A stretch of 64,000 nucleotides of DNA from Chamaecrista fasciculata (GCA_003254925.1 QANZ01010380.1:65155-129154), one strand, 5' to 3'. Positions 11,795 through 25,205 are shown, counted from the first letter of the stretch. The notes: generated by a model from the letters alone, not told the origin. A program made the numbers and translations.

Positions 11795-12240
11795 GGCTAA
11801 AGTGCACTTTTGGTTCCATAACTTTGGCAAAGGTTTCAATTTGGTCCCATAACTTTTTTCTTGCAATTTTGGTCCCATAACTTTGGCAAAGGTCTCAATT
11901 TGGTCCCATAACTTTTTTTGTTGCAATTTTGGTCTCATAACTTCTAAAAAACGTCACACTGTTGATCCCAAGATGATTTCCATCCATCCCATAACTTCAC
12001 CCATATTTGCCACTTCATCATCCAACTCAGTATATCATATCATCTTTAACGGCAAATAATGGATGGAAATCAGTTTGGAACCAACGGTGAGACGTTTTCA
12101 AAAGTTATGGGACCAAAATTACAACAAAAAAAGTTATGAGATCAAATTGAAACCTTTACCAAAGTTATGGGACCAAAATTGTAACAAAAAAAATTATAGG
12201 ACTGAATAGATACCTTTACCAAAGTTATGAGACCAAAAGT
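11795..12240. mobile_element. Non-autonomous MULE of the same family, right end worn
   Basis: The left end GGCTAAAGTGCACTTTTGG begins at 11795. The right arm ends with accaaaagt and lacks the last bases of the family consensus. A central segment (ggcaaataatggatggaaat) is shared with the element at 43149-43515. The flanking sequences attattatt and attattttt agree at 7 of 9 bases, a possible worn target duplication. Confidence 0.75.
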
Positions 12241-13000
12241 ATTATTTTTCACATACCACAGACATAGTTAGGACTTAGGACTTAGGGGTAGGGGTTAGTC
12301 GGTTGGTGTTGTCATCGAATATAAATTAGTGAGATTCTTAACCAAGTCCTCTTCTTAATTAAAGGGTAAATATATCAAATTATTTAATGGATTAACAGAA
12401 AACAAGGTTCCGGAGCGAGTTTGACCATATTCGGATGCACGGGATCTGTCTTCACTTTCAGATTTGCCATAACAATTAACAAACCAACCAACAAACTATT
12501 TTCCAGATCTCATGAGGTATATTAACCCACCTCTGCCCACATGTAGCGTGAGACACACGGAAAATGGAACCAAACAAAACAAGAATGATGTCCACGTTGA
12601 AACAAAAATTAAAAGCAAATTAATGAATTAGTGTGTGATACCTTTTTATTTAATTTCTAAAAAATAATTATAATCAATTTAATTTTTGTATTAACTATAC
12701 TGATTACAATTTAATTCTAAATCTAATTACATAACAATTCAACAATGAATGAAAAAATAATCACATTCACTCTAAAATTTTAATTAATATTTATAATAAA
12801 AGAAAAAAAAAGATTATAATTATATTGAAATTAAATTTTATAATTATATTTTTTGAAGAGTAAATTAAAAAACATCGTTCTTCTTCTTCTTCATAACTAA
12901 GCGCCAATTAAATTAGGTGTCAAACACATGGTAGGTCTCATTTCCGAAATTCTGCCTCATTATTGTGAGAAGGACCATAGACCGATCATCCTTTGGGTAA
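12241..13000. other. Intergenic stretch
   Basis: AT-rich spacer with no recognisable gene or repeat ends. Confidence 0.5.
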
Positions 13001-13317
13001 TTATTATTAAGATAAATTGTAGTTTGGTACCATGTGGTTAGGGGCGGTTCCACTTTGGTACCCTGAAAGAAAAATTTTTGCAGTTTGGTGCCCCGTGGTT
13101 TGCTCCGTTAGCGAATTGGTCAGAGAATGTAATTGTGACCACGTTAAAATGTCAAAAACCTCTAAAAAAAAGTCTTCTCTTATGCGTTTAAGTCCTTTTC
13201 CTTTACTAAAAGGGATCAAAACAGAAAGAAAATAGAAACTAAAGAGTACATTATATGATTTTACTGTTGAGTTGAAATTAATTATAAAATGGTCTTTAAA
13301 TTCTAATATTATAGAAA

Positions 13318-13470
13318 GCCAAAGTCCTATTTTGGTCCCTTAGTTATGCTCAATATTCCAAATTGGTCCCTCAGTTATTTTTCATTCCATATTGGTCCCT
13401 CAGCTTTCTAAAATTTGGCTCAGTTGGTCCCTCTAACGTTTTCCATCCATTTTTCTGTTTAAAATAAAAA
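13318..13470. repeat. Solitary tttggtccct-rich element end
   Basis: Three tttggtccctcagtt-type units in a row mark the left end of another inverted-repeat element. I could not find its partner end, so only a remnant is left, nested in the composite MULE. Confidence 0.5.
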
Positions 13471-13650
13471 AGACAAAAGTGATTTTTAACTCCTAAAAGT
13501 TTAAATTTTTGCATTAAGGACCTTTTTCTGTACAATAGAACCAAAATGTAAGAAAAAAGAAATAATTGGGGATTTTAGTATATTTTACACTACAAAAACA
13601 ACTTCCCTCTCCCCCTCCCCATCTCTCTCTCAAGCTTCGCGATATGCAGC

Positions 13651-13953
13651 TCGTCGAAAAGCTGCCGGAGCCTACAGACTCTCGAACTTTCCGGTAATGC
13701 TCTTTCTGGTTCGATCCCTCCCTATATCTGTACTTGGTTACCTTTCTTATTAACCCTAGATCTATCTGGTAACAAAATCTCTAGTTCAATCCCACCCAAG
13801 ATTGCGAATTGCAAGTTCCTGAATACGCTTATTTTGAAGGCTAATCAGTCATCAGGTTCGATTCCTTATGATTTGGGTCGACTTGAGCGATTAAAGAGGC
13901 TCTCTGTGGCTAATAATGATCTTTCAAGTTCTATTCCATCTGATTTGTCCATC
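13651..13953 (+). pseudogene. Captured BIR-type LRR receptor fragment
   Basis: An open frame of about 100 codons reads SKSCRSLQTLELSGNALSGS, IPPYICTWLPFLLTLDLSGN, KISSSIPPKIANCKFLNTLI and then GSIPYDLGRLERLKRLSVAN. This resembles the extracellular leucine-rich repeats of BAK1-interacting receptor kinases (BIR1/BIR2 group). Signal peptide, transmembrane segment and kinase are absent. It lies between inner inverted repeats and is therefore a transposon capture, probably not functional. Confidence 0.85.
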
Positions 13954-14544
13954 TTCTCATTCACCCACAAAATAAATCGACGAAACCCACTTCCTGCGAA
14001 ACCCTAAATCGATCGATACAATCACAGAAAACAAAAACGAAAACAAAAACAAAAATCAAATTAGAAATCACTGCGAAACCGTAAGTCGATCTGCAATTTT
14101 CTTTGGTTTTCGTCGGAGAGGAAATCGGAGCGAAATCGCAGAGTGGGAGATTGAGATTTGAGCTGAACCGACCCAGATTTTTGTGTGTGGATTTGGTCCT
14201 TAAAAGTTAGATTTTTGGGGGTTGTGGTATAAATTTTTTTTTCAATCTGTGAAGAAGATTCAAATTTGGCCATTTGGGTGTGTGTGGATTTGGTGAAGAA
14301 GAAGATTTATTTGAATCTGGAAAGCGGAAAAAGAAGAAAATACTGTTTGAATCTGGAAAGTGGAAGAAGAAGAAGGAGATAATGTGCCTTCTGCATTTTT
14401 TTTTTTAAATTTTGGTGTAAAATCAATTTAAATCCTCATTTTCTTTCTTTTCCTTATGTTTTGATCCAATTATAAAAGGAAAGGACTTTAATGCAAAATA
14501 ATAAAATTTTTGAGAGATTAAAGTTAGTTTCTTCCTTTTTTTTT

Positions 14545-14960
14545 TGGGGTTTAGAGGTTTATAGTTTTAGAGTTTAGGGTTTAGGTTTTAGGGTTTTAAA
14601 TATTTTTAAGGACTAAATTGGAATGTTTGGAAGAGTTTTGGGACACTTTACAATTTTATTGTGAGGATTTGGGACTAAAATGAATGAAGATGATGAAAAA
14701 GTGGGGGAATTGAGAATAATGGGATAAAAATGGGTTATGGACCTAATTGTATAACTCAGACTTTTTTAAAAGGTTTTAGGGGTTTAAGGTTTGGGGTTTA
14801 GGGTTTTTAATATTTTTAAGGACAAAATTGGAATGTTTGGAAGAGTTTTTGGACACTTTACAATTTTATTTTAAGGATTTGGGACTAAAATGAATAAAGA
14901 TGATGAAAAAGATGGTGAATTGAGAATAATGAAATAAAAATGGGTCAAGGACCTATAAGT
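14545..14960 (+). repeat. Two tandem units of about 210 bp
   Basis: The motif tatttttaaggac recurs at 14601 and 14811 with the same downstream sequence (aattggaatgtttggaagag ... atgatgaaaaag). Related sequence also forms the arms of the hairpin at 24163-24520, linking the two large MULE nests. Confidence 0.8.
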
Positions 14961-15876
14961 GCAATGATGAAATGCTGATGTGTCTTTTCTTTATTGACGT
15001 GACAATTTTTTTTTTAGGATAACGGGTGCTGACGTGGACATAACGGGACAATTTTGGAAAATTTTGGGGGTTTTGATTTGTTTGTAGTGTACTTGAATGA
15101 AATTTGTGGGGTAATTTGTGGGGCTTGATTTTGGAAAAATTTGGGGGTTTTGATTTGTTGTAGTGTACTTGAATGAAAATTTCAGCTTCTGATAGTTGAA
15201 TATGGGGATTTTTTGATAAATCATAGATGTTCATTTGTCTTTTGAGGTTCTAAGGACTATTTTGATAAAGATCATAAACTTTTGGGATTAAAGTGTAATT
15301 AAATCAGGACCTATTCAAAAGAAATCTTATAAAAAGGAAAAAATTCTGTAATATTAGAATTCTAAAGACGCTTTTATAATTAATTTCAATTCAACATTAA
15401 AATTATATTTGTACTCTTTAATTTATGTTTTCTTTATGTTTTGATCCTTTTTAGTAAAGGGAAAGGACTTAAACGTATAAAAGAAGACTTGTTGAGAGGT
15501 TTCTGACATTTTAACGTGGTCACAATCACATTTTATGTTAAATCCTAACGGAAATAAAGCACAGAGGACCAATTCGCTAACGTAGTAAACCATAGGGCAC
15601 CAAACTGCAAAATATTTTCTTTCAGAGTACCAAAGTGGAACCCCGCTGCCCTGACCACCCCTACCCTTATTATTATATTGAGATTGAGATTTGAGAGCCC
15701 ATTTTCCTTCAGTTCACGTGCTGTTAAGGCAGGAATGAATTTCACTCACTCCGCTCTTGATGACGAGAGTTGCCTTAAAAAAAATAAACTAAAGGCTACA
15801 AAGTACAAAATGACAAAATCTTGAAGCTTCAAGCTAAGAAATAATGATAGAAGACATTTGTGATTCATGAATTTGG

Positions 15877-18005
15877 TTAAGTTAGAATAACATCGAAGTC
15901 ACTGAGAGTCCATTCTGCCACCTCATCTTGGTCGCTAACAAATATCTCGGTACCAGAATCAATTGAGGTCCATATTCTCTTAGCAGGAGGACTTCCTGGA
16001 TCCTGCACAAAAGAAATTTATTTATTTTAAACTTAGCAAACACATGGGTTTTTTTTTTTTTTCTTGAAATTTCAACAAAGGAAAGAAATTTAGTGACCTG
16101 ATAAAAGTAAAGTCTACTAGAAAGGCCACCAACATCAAGTTCCCAAGTCCTAGCATCACCAACCCAACCATCTCCTTTTTTGATTGGATAGCCATATTGA
16201 GACCATATAGGGTGAGGAAGCAACTGAACAATCTCTTGTGCCTGTGGATTGCTGTAAGGATCACAAGTGCTCACAGGTTGCTCTAAGTGTTGAGCATTAC
16301 CAGGGGCACAGTAATAGTGATAAGCAGAATATGGGAAATTGGCAGTGTCGTTTCTGTATATTTTTCTGTCGTCTGGAGTGATATGAAACGGTGGGCAATT
16401 CCCCAAACCACTGGGACTACACCAAGCTGGAGTTTCAGGGTTTATGATCATCTCACTGTATCTAGTAACATCAGTGAGCACATCTCCATCACAAGGATCA
16501 CCATTGTTCTTCCAGCAGCTACCTATGTCTAGAAGATAGAACTGGCTCTTGGGTCCTCCTCCCTTTTTGATATCTAAGCTCAACCTTACCTTGAAATTCG
16601 GTGACTCTGGAAGCTGAATCATCAACCCAAATGGTTAATTCTCAATTCTGACAACATCACTTGGAAGTTAGAACCAATTCAAATAAAAAAACCTCATTTT
16701 GATGCATGAACTATAGGGGATATATAATTCTGTTTTGGTCCCAAAAATATTTTTTTCTATTTTGGTCTTTAAGCTATTTCATTTGTCTCACAATCTGTTA
16801 TCTTTGATCTAGACATGTGATTGGATGATTTTTCTCTCATTTATATACAGACTCTCTTCTTAACTAAGAAAATCAAATGCAAATATATGTCTAATTTATA
16901 ACTAATTTAATTATATTTTGGACTAACATTGAAATAAATGAAAAAATTTAAAGATCAAAATGAAATTAAAAAAAAAACTGTTTAAGGAATAAAACTAAAT
17001 TTAGTTTATAATTCAGGGACTAAAATGAAATTTTGACCAAATAGAATTTGACCTCTGGATATATTTAGCCCTTACTTACAGTTTTGAGCATTCCCCTGGT
17101 TTCGTAATGGTAGCCTCCGGAGAATCCTCTGGTTGCATCAGCCCGAAGGTACAGCATCAGCCAAGGATATTTTTTTGAAGTCTTGAGCTTATGTTTGAAC
17201 ACCCAGCTTCCAACACCGACCTTCTTCTCCCAAATGACCTCATAATAAGAGATATCATCCCCACCATACCCACAATGAGAATTCAGATCGTAAGTACCAT
17301 TGAAACTTCCTCTCATTAGACCATCTTTTAGCTGTGTGTATTGATGGCATAGTATGGGCTGGTTCATACACCCTTGCCCAAAGCAGGGAAAGTGTCCCGG
17401 ACTAAAAGGAGGGACCTTTTTCCCATTTTGAGGACACAAACCAGATTTTGTGTCATAGTTGCCATTTTTCAGCATAATCATCCAAAACTGCCATGGTCTT
17501 GGTTTGTCTTCAACTTCACATAAAGAACCCAGATATAGTTCCTTTTCAACCGCATACAAGTCTGGGTCGTTTATGCCTCTTGGACTCAAACCAGGGAATG
17601 ATTTCCCCACCCCAAGTCTGTTATCATCTTCTGTCACTTTGTGTTTCAGAGAACCTGTTCATTCGAATCAGATTCAGTTCAACTTTCAACCCAACAAACA
17701 AAAAAGAAAAAAAAGTAAATAGATTTGAATCCAAAACAGAAAGGGTACTGAGAAATGTGGGTTATGTGATGAATTGGCTTACTTGTTGAAAGATCAAAGC
17801 AATCAGCAGCTCTTGGGCTACCCATAAGAGGAGCTTCTTGGGCAACTTCGTTACAGAAGTTCCAAGCTTCAAAGGCTACCCTCAATCCATCTCGCTGCAT
17901 TCCCGGATCTCCCACCAAAGACACTTCATTTTTTGCTGTGGCTGTTCTAAAGATGTTTAAGCTCAACACAATCACATTCAACAACACAAACAACTGTTTC
18001 TCCAT
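15877..18005 (-). CDS. Secreted plant protein of unknown function (DUF7705-like)
   Basis: Four exons on the minus strand: 18005-17783, 17654-17080, 16613-16098, 16002-15877. All phases agree, giving 479 aa. The N terminus is a hydrophobic signal peptide of about 24 residues. Recognisable blocks are VGDPGMQRDGLRVAFEAWNF, GSPRAADCFDLS, DPDLYAVEKELYLGSLCEV, PRPWQFWMIMLKNGNYD, then a cysteine-rich CFGQGCMNQPILCHQY, and near the end the block TWELDVGGLSSRLYFYQ. Twelve or more cysteines and NGT/NDT sequons suggest a folded extracellular protein. I recognise it as a widespread plant family, I believe DUF7705, with no established function. It looks complete. Confidence 0.82.
16730..17041. repeat. Possible MITE in intron 2 of the DUF7705-like gene
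   Basis: The intron starts with ttttggtcccaaaaatat and ends with gggactaaaatgaaattttgacc, complementary in character. Ends and target duplication are not clear. Confidence 0.4.
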
Positions 18006-21000
18006 TATTATGGGTACTCTGTCTCTGAGACCCAGCTAGCCTACCAGAAGATCTGATTGCAGGGATTTGTATGAAAGGGAAATTCATTCATTCTTATTAT
18101 TCAACCACTAAGGCTCCGTTTGGTATAGGAAAGGGTATGTAAAGGAAAGGGTTTTACAAGGGAAAAATTGTGAGGGAAAGGAAAAGTAGTTGAGGGAATG
18201 TAAAGTAGGTAAAGATTNAAATATAAAATATCTAAAAAAAATTATTACTAAATATTTTAACAATCAAATATATTCACAAAATCTAATTAATTAATTTTAA
18301 ACCATAAATTCGAGGCACTGGGGATTTTTTTTTCTTCAAAGAATCTACCTTTTTGGTGCCTTTGGCTTTTGCGTATTTTCACTTTTTTTCTTCCACAAGT
18401 GATTTCGTTTATCACTTTCTCTAAAGTGTAATTATGCTCATTTTCAGTGTGGCCACGGGTCATGCTCTAGCTCCCCTGTTTTTTTCCTCACATGCAGACT
18501 CAGACTTTTAAGCCAACTTGTTTTAGCTCTTTCCACTTTCACACTACTTTGCTATCAAAATTCAAAATCGTTTGAAAGCTGTATTTTATACCTTCTCTTC
18601 AGGCCAAAATAAATATATTATATACCTTGTTTTAGTTAATCATTTTCTTCAATGTTTTTCAAAGACAATGCTATGATATCTTTTTGAAATACTGTTTGAA
18701 TATTATTTGAGTTGAACTGTTGAAGGAAATCTTTTTTCGTCGTAAGTTGCTGGAAATATTAAACTCACTTTTCTTGAATTTTTAAATATATGTAAGCACC
18801 TACGAGAAATTTTAACTGACTACTGGGCAAATTCAGTTGACAGTGTGGGGTCATGGTCAGAAAACACAGGAGGCCATATATTACCAATAAAGAGTATAAA
18901 TAACTCAATGGTAAAAGAGAAGCGATCGCCGTAAAAAGAAGCTTTCCTCTCTTTAAATGGGATTATTTTAAGATGGAGTATGAAAGGGGTTGAGTTTCCA
19001 TTACAATAGTTTGTCATAAGTATTAACTCAAATTAGTTATGGGATAAATTATTAAATAGGGTCAATGTTTGGAAAAAATGCCTTCTTTTAGGTTGAGTTG
19101 GAGGAGTTTGTATCTTTATTCTAATTCATGTAAGGTTCAATTTCAGATTAAAAATGCGAGATTTTTATTAAAAAACTTATTCTAAATTGGAGTTTAAAGA
19201 TTTTAAAATCCAAAAATAAAAATGAACTTTATCATATGCTTGAATCCCAATTTAAAGATAAAAAGTACTCTAAAATTTTTATAAATCATAATTTCTTTAG
19301 GTCAAATTACATTTTAGATAAAGTTCATAGTTAAGATTTAGATAAAGTTTTTTTATATATTTGTTACGAGGTCCCTCGATAATTATTTAACAAGTAATAA
19401 AAAAAATTATCTATAACCAATCACGGAGTTTGGCAGGCTGCTTTTTCCGTATAATTAGGTTTCTATTTCTTTCTTTCCTTGTCATGTGTGCTTAGCAAAC
19501 ACCGATAGTAGAAAAAGTAAAGTTCTTCCATTTTTAAATGTCAGAGGCAGAATATTTTTTTTTTTTAAAAAAAAAGGAACCCGATGTGATTGTAGCCTAA
19601 TCAAATTGACAATAAGGCCCACAATCCAAAAATCTCCCACACTTTGTTTGGGGCAGTGTTTGCCCATCCCACTCTAGACCAATATAGTATTTGGGCCTCA
19701 AATCCTTGCAGAAAATTGTGTGTGTTGCTATTTTGTTGTTCGTTCCATCCATAATGACCAAAAACGAAAGTTCGGTGGGTCTATTTGGATTTTGGACCCC
19801 TACCTAGTCGAAACGCCACCAAATTTATACCGTGCCTTTTTATTTGGTTATTATAATTATAATACCAAAAATATTATTGTCATAGCTACTAGCTAGTGGT
19901 GGTTAAATTTGTTACGTAAACGATGTTATGACTTATGAGTTTATTTTGTCAAATTAAGCCATTAACCTAGCGACGGTGAAAGCATTTGAAATTGACTCCA
20001 GATTTAAAGTAGCCGGTTTTAGCATTGAAGGTCAGAAATCACTCAGAATTAAAGAGTGAATTTAGACATCATCAAGTATGGTAGGGATGCATTAAGGATA
20101 GATGGATGAGGAGTGAGAATAAAAGGAGGAAAATTAGTTGACTTGTCAGTTTTCAACTTGTCATGCTCATGGCTTTGGCATAAATACTAATGGTGAAGTG
20201 CGCCATCATCATTTATGGTGTTGAACCAAAACAAACACCAATAACGCACATAGGGCATACCACTCTCATAATGCGCAATTCCCAACTCTATCGATTTCTC
20301 AACTTCATTAACAAACCAATCTCATAAATCAGGATTTCTCTGCCGTTACTCAGCTTTTCTTTTTCTTTTTCACTGGGATTAAAAATAAGCTAGTTATTAA
20401 AAATAAGCTAGTTATTAATAGTTAACTGAATGTGATTGTTTTTTTCAATCTATTACAAGTACGTTATATGAATGAAACACGAGAACACGACAGCTTCCAT
20501 TTTTAAATCCCTTGTTGAAAAAGTAAAAATTCGCAGGTCTACTTCCATATGTCCAAGTTCCAACACACCTGGTTGCCACTTGCCGGGTTTCTTGTTTGAC
20601 TTGTTATCTTTGAGTTGCTGTAGTTTTTGTTTGAAATCATAAATTTAACTATTAATACCAATAAAAAAAAAAGGCCTCGTCGGTAAATGATACTTAATTT
20701 GATAATCAAGCATATACTTGGTCACTGGACACATGAGAGGAGTAATTAAGACCAAACTTTTTTATAATGGACATTACGCATGCAGATTGATTAAATAAAC
20801 CATCAATTAAGTTAAAGAGTGAATCAGTAAACCACGACATTCATGATGGAGTAGCCAAGCTTACAGACACAATTGAGCTCAATAAGATTTTGCAGTCATG
20901 ATAAAGAATTTGATATGCAGGCAATTGTAGTTTGAAAAAAACTTAGGTAAACTTAGGTAAAGTTCATTACTCTAACCACAAAATCAGGGATGACTTATAA

Positions 21001-23063
21001 ATCTAACCAAATTAATTATTGCAATTCCAGCTTAGTCAGAAGGCAATTAATCTATCTATAAATATAAAAGCTAATAACCCAAGATCACCGTTTTCTTATG
21101 GACCAAACTTATCTGATTTTTTAATATTTATTACAAAATTTCTCAATAAATATATAACATGTAATAAAAAAAATTGCTCATGATCAATTATAATATAAAA
21201 TATTAAATATATATTTTTTCATAATTAATTATATAAAAAATATAAATCATAATTTATAATAAAAATATGAATAACTTTACATAATTTTTCCCCTTTAGTT
21301 AATTCCCCATCTTCCTGCGTCTAATTAAACTCTAAAGTCAATGAATACAAACAGTAATCACAGATAAGATTATCGTCATATTGCAATAAATATTGTATAT
21401 TTGTATCAATCATATTTTTAGAAGCGTAGAGCTATATATGTATACATATATAAACAAATCTATTCCTAGTACTCTAGTATTCTTATTTCTTTATTTTCTT
21501 CCCTGCTAAGCAATGTCCCTTTCAAAGTTAACCACAAAAATGTATATAAATTAATTAATATTATTTTATATTTTAAAACTAATACCAAAATAGTATAAAT
21601 CTGTTTAACGTTATACACTTCTACTTATACATATATTTAAAATTGATTGATTACGAACGTTTAAAATTGGTTACACTGTATGCTGATAAAGTTAAGCACT
21701 TAAGAATTTGAAAAGTTAAAAAGAAAAGAAAAATGATTTACACTAAACAAGACATTCTCTCCACATGGGCGTTCCATGAGGGAATAGATTAAAATTTATC
21801 TTCAGCTCTCTGTTTGTTTGTTGTTTATTTCCGAATGTCACGCACAACAAATAAAGTCCTGATTAAATGAAAACACTTTTGCACAAAGAGGATTATTGAA
21901 AAGCCAGAAATTAAGGATTAAGTACGAGTATCAAGGAATAAGTTCAGATTTCTTTTGATTGATCAATTTCATAATTTTAATTTGCGACATTCTAGAAATT
22001 CATATTACAAAAATAAACTTTAGAAAATAAATAACTCCTCCAACGTAACTTTGGACACCGTCACACCGAGTAGTAGACGCCAGCCATGACGTAAACAAAC
22101 GGCCTGGTTTTAACTTCCTCCTATACTCTAGTTGTAAAGGAATTCTTACGAAATAAAAAAGCGTCTAGTTGTAAAGGTAATGCATGCACCAATTAAAATT
22201 AAAATTAAAATGATTTTAATTAAATTAAAAATAAGTTGGGGGCCAAATGCCCAAATCGGCGGTATAGTTGACTAAAGCAACAGAACACTAAAAAAGAGAA
22301 AAGGGTGAAATGAAATTAAATGAGCCAAGCCGAACCGTGAGACGGAGCGTGAAACAAAGACGCTCGTCTCGTACGTAGGCTGCTTTGTCGTGAGTCTCGT
22401 GAATACTGCTAATTTATTTTATAAAAAGCAGTCAATAATTATCTCTTTGCTTTTCTGCCAACTTATATATTATATACTCAATCATCTTCGTCTAATAACT
22501 AATTCACACGATACTTTTGCACACAACAGAATCCTCTCAATGCCTTTATTATCCTTCCATTCTTTATCAAATTAAAATTATAAGATTACTTCTTATAATA
22601 TTGGCATTGCTAATGCTACTTTGTCGTTCACGCTGTGCACACCTCTAATGACGAGAGGAAAAGACAAAAATGATTCAAGTAAACCCGTTATCTTGCATTA
22701 TCATAAATAACTATATTTATTTATTTTTTCGATTAAACCATAAATTTTTTTTTTATCTCTGTAACGTTTAAGACGAAGATTAATTTTATTTGGATTTCAG
22801 AAATAAAATAGTTAAAGCTCTCCCAACAATATCAACTTTAAGGATTGAATCTGAGTCCTCTCTCTAGTTAGAGTGCAGCTCGCCAAACCGCTACATCAAA
22901 CACTTGTTGACAAATTATATTTATTTTAATAATCAAGTTTTACAAATGTAATTACATAGAAAATAAATTTTCAAGATGTTTAAGCAACTTTATGAGTGTT
23001 TTGAAATATAATAAAAAATAACAATTATGTACTATTTTTGCAGTACTTTCATAATTTATTTTT
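18006..23063. other. Five-kilobase AT-rich intergenic region
   Basis: Upstream flank of the DUF7705-like gene, then long AT-rich spacer. Visible minor items: gctccgtttggtatagg at 18112-18129, resembling the end of a hAT-type MITE but without a partner; a tandem aaaataagctagttatta repeat at about 20383-20418; and an aattaaaattaaaat run near 22190-22240. Open frames here are short and match nothing I know. Confidence 0.5.
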
Positions 23064-23831
23064 AGATTAAATTACACTTTGGTACTCTGAGGTATAAATT
23101 GATTATACTTTAGTATCTTGTTCTTTCAAAAAGTGATATTTTGGTACCTTATTTTATTTCCCATTAGCATTTTAGTAACCACAACTTTTTTTTTTTCGTT
23201 ATCACTTGACGAAACAAAACACGTATCGATCATGTGCATTATTAAAAAACATGAAATCTATGTTGAGTTTTTTCATTTCAATTCCCAATTAAATTTGATG
23301 AATGTGGATCTCACATTTAAAAAAAAGGTAAATTGTAATTTGATACCCTGTGGTTAAGGGCGGTTCCCCTTTGGTACCCTGAAAGAAAAATTTTTGCATT
23401 GTGATATCCCGTGGTTTGCTCCGTTAGCGATTTGGTCCCCTGAGGTTTTTTCCTATTAGGATTTAACAGCAAATGTACGTTAAAATGTCAAAAATCTCCC
23501 AAAAAGTCTTCTCTTATGCGTTTAAGTCTTTTCCCTTTACTAAAAGGGATCAAAACATAAAGAATTAATTATAAAAGGGTCTTTGGAATTCTAATATTAT
23601 AGATTTTTCTCCTTTTCATAAGATTTCTTTTGAATAGGTCCTGATTTAATTACACTTTAATCCCAAAAGTTTATGATCTTTATCAAAATAGTCCTTAGAA
23701 CCTCAAAAGACAAATGAGCATTATGATTTATCAAAAAATCCCTATATTCAACTACAATTTTCATTCAAGTACACTCCAAACAAATCAAAACCCCCAAATT
23801 TTTCCAAAACCAAGCCCTACAAATTAAAAGC

Positions 23832-24806
23832 GAGTAAATTAACTTTCTAGTCCCTGAATTTTGGACGCGGTGACCGATTTTAGTCCCAAATCCTCAAAAA
23901 AAAGTTGTAAAGTTTTTCAAAACTCTTCCTAACATTCTAATTTAATCCTTAAAAATACTAAAAATCCTAAACCCTAAACCTCTAAAACTAAATTTTTTTT
24001 TAATCTTCATTTTCATCCAATTTAATTTTTTAAAAATATTAAAAACCTACACCCTAAAACTCTAAAACTTAATTTTTTTTTAAAATCTTCATGTTCATAT
24101 TCAAAAAAAACATAAGAAACAAACAAAAAGTCTGAGTTGAACAATTAGGCACTTGACCCATCTTTATTCCATTATTCTCAATTCCTCCTCTTTTTCCTCA
24201 TCTTCATTCATTTTAGTCCCAAATCTTCAAAATAAAATTGTAAAGTGTCCCAAAACTCTTCCAAACATTTCAATTTAGTCCTTAAAAAATATTTAAAACC
24301 CTAAACCCTAAATCCTAAAACCCCAAACCCTGAACAATTAGGGGTTTTAGGGTTTAAGGTTTGGGGGTTTAGAGTTTAGGGTTTTAAATATTTTTAAGGA
24401 CTAAATTGGAATGTTTGGAAGAGTTTTGAGACACTTTATAATTTTATTTTGAGGATTTGCGGGGCTACAATGAATGAAAATGATGAAAAAGAGGGGGAAT
24501 TGAGAATAATGGAATAAAAATGGGTCAGGGACTTATAAATGCAATAAGAAAATGCTGATGTGTCGTTATTTTTTGACGTATCAGCTCTTTTTTTTAAAAA
24601 AAAAACATAACGGGTGCTGACGTGGCCGTAACGGGACACATCAGCATCCGTTATGGCCACGTCAGCTTTTTTGTAACGACAATATGATGGAGAGACCAAT
24701 TAGTTAGGCGTTTGCAAATTTTGGGGACCGGCTAGTACAATGCGTTAATTCAGGGACCTATCTGTCACCGCGTCCAAAATTCAGGGACCGGGAAGTTAGT
24801 TTACTC
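23832..24806. mobile_element. Innermost inverted-repeat element
   Basis: The ends gagtaaattaactttctagt and the complement of gggaccgggaagttagtttactc share the further block ccctgaattttggacgcggtga. It sits off-centre in the middle MULE, so some of that element's right arm is missing or was replaced. The interior is dominated by a long hairpin (24163-24520). Confidence 0.75.
24163..24520. repeat. Long near-perfect hairpin
   Basis: Arms of about 165 bp pair around a centre near 24338. The left arm runs from the cattattctcaattcc motif, and the right arm mirrors it with ggaattgagaataatgg. Near the centre are several ccctaaa/tttaggg units. A transcript would fold into long double-stranded RNA. Confidence 0.8.
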
Positions 24807-25205
24807 TATGCTCATTTGTCTTTTGAGGTTCTAAGGACTATTTTGATAAAGATCATAAACTTTTGGGATTAAAGTGTAATTAAATTAGGACCTATTCAAA
24901 AGAAATCTTATGAAAAGGAAAAAAAAATCTATAATATTAGAATTCTAAAGACCCTTTTATAATTGATTCTTTATGTTTTGATCCCTTTTAGTAAAGGGAA
25001 AGGACTTAAACGCATAAGAGAAGACTTTTTGAGAGATTTTTGACATTTTAACTAACATTTGCCGTTAAATCCTAACAGAAAAAAACCTCAGGGGACCAAA
25101 TCGCTAACGGAGCAAACCACGGGGTACCACAATGCAAAAATTTTTCTTTCAAGGTACCAAAGGGGAACCGTCCCTAACCACAGGGTACCAAATTGTAATT
25201 TACCC

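Larger units (their letters stand above)
13010..15666. mobile_element. Large composite MULE with captured receptor fragment
   Basis: The left arm begins at 13010 (gataaattgtagtttggtacc) and is complementary to the right arm, which ends at 15666 (about 300 bp each). A perfect 9-bp duplication TTATTATTA lies at 13001-13009 and 15667-15675. The arms match those of the element at 23326-25205, so the two belong to one family. A second inverted-repeat pair lies inside (about 13480-13590 with 14405-14540), framing an LRR-receptor fragment, which suggests one element inside another. No transposase is visible. Confidence 0.85.
23326..25205. mobile_element. Middle MULE of the nest, about 400-bp arms
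   Basis: Arms 23326 to about 23735 and about 24807 to 25205 are inverted copies, sharing the GGTAAATTGTAATTTG end and the tcaaaagacaaatgagca inner edge. Flanks ttaaaaaaa and ttaaaaata agree at 8 of 9 bases, a probable target duplication. Same family as the element at 13010-15666. Confidence 0.8.

Noticed and set aside
24290-24390. CCCTAAA/TTTAGGG units suggesting a telomere remnant
   Set aside because: The units are irregular and mixed with other words inside a transposon hairpin; a telomere would be a regular array.
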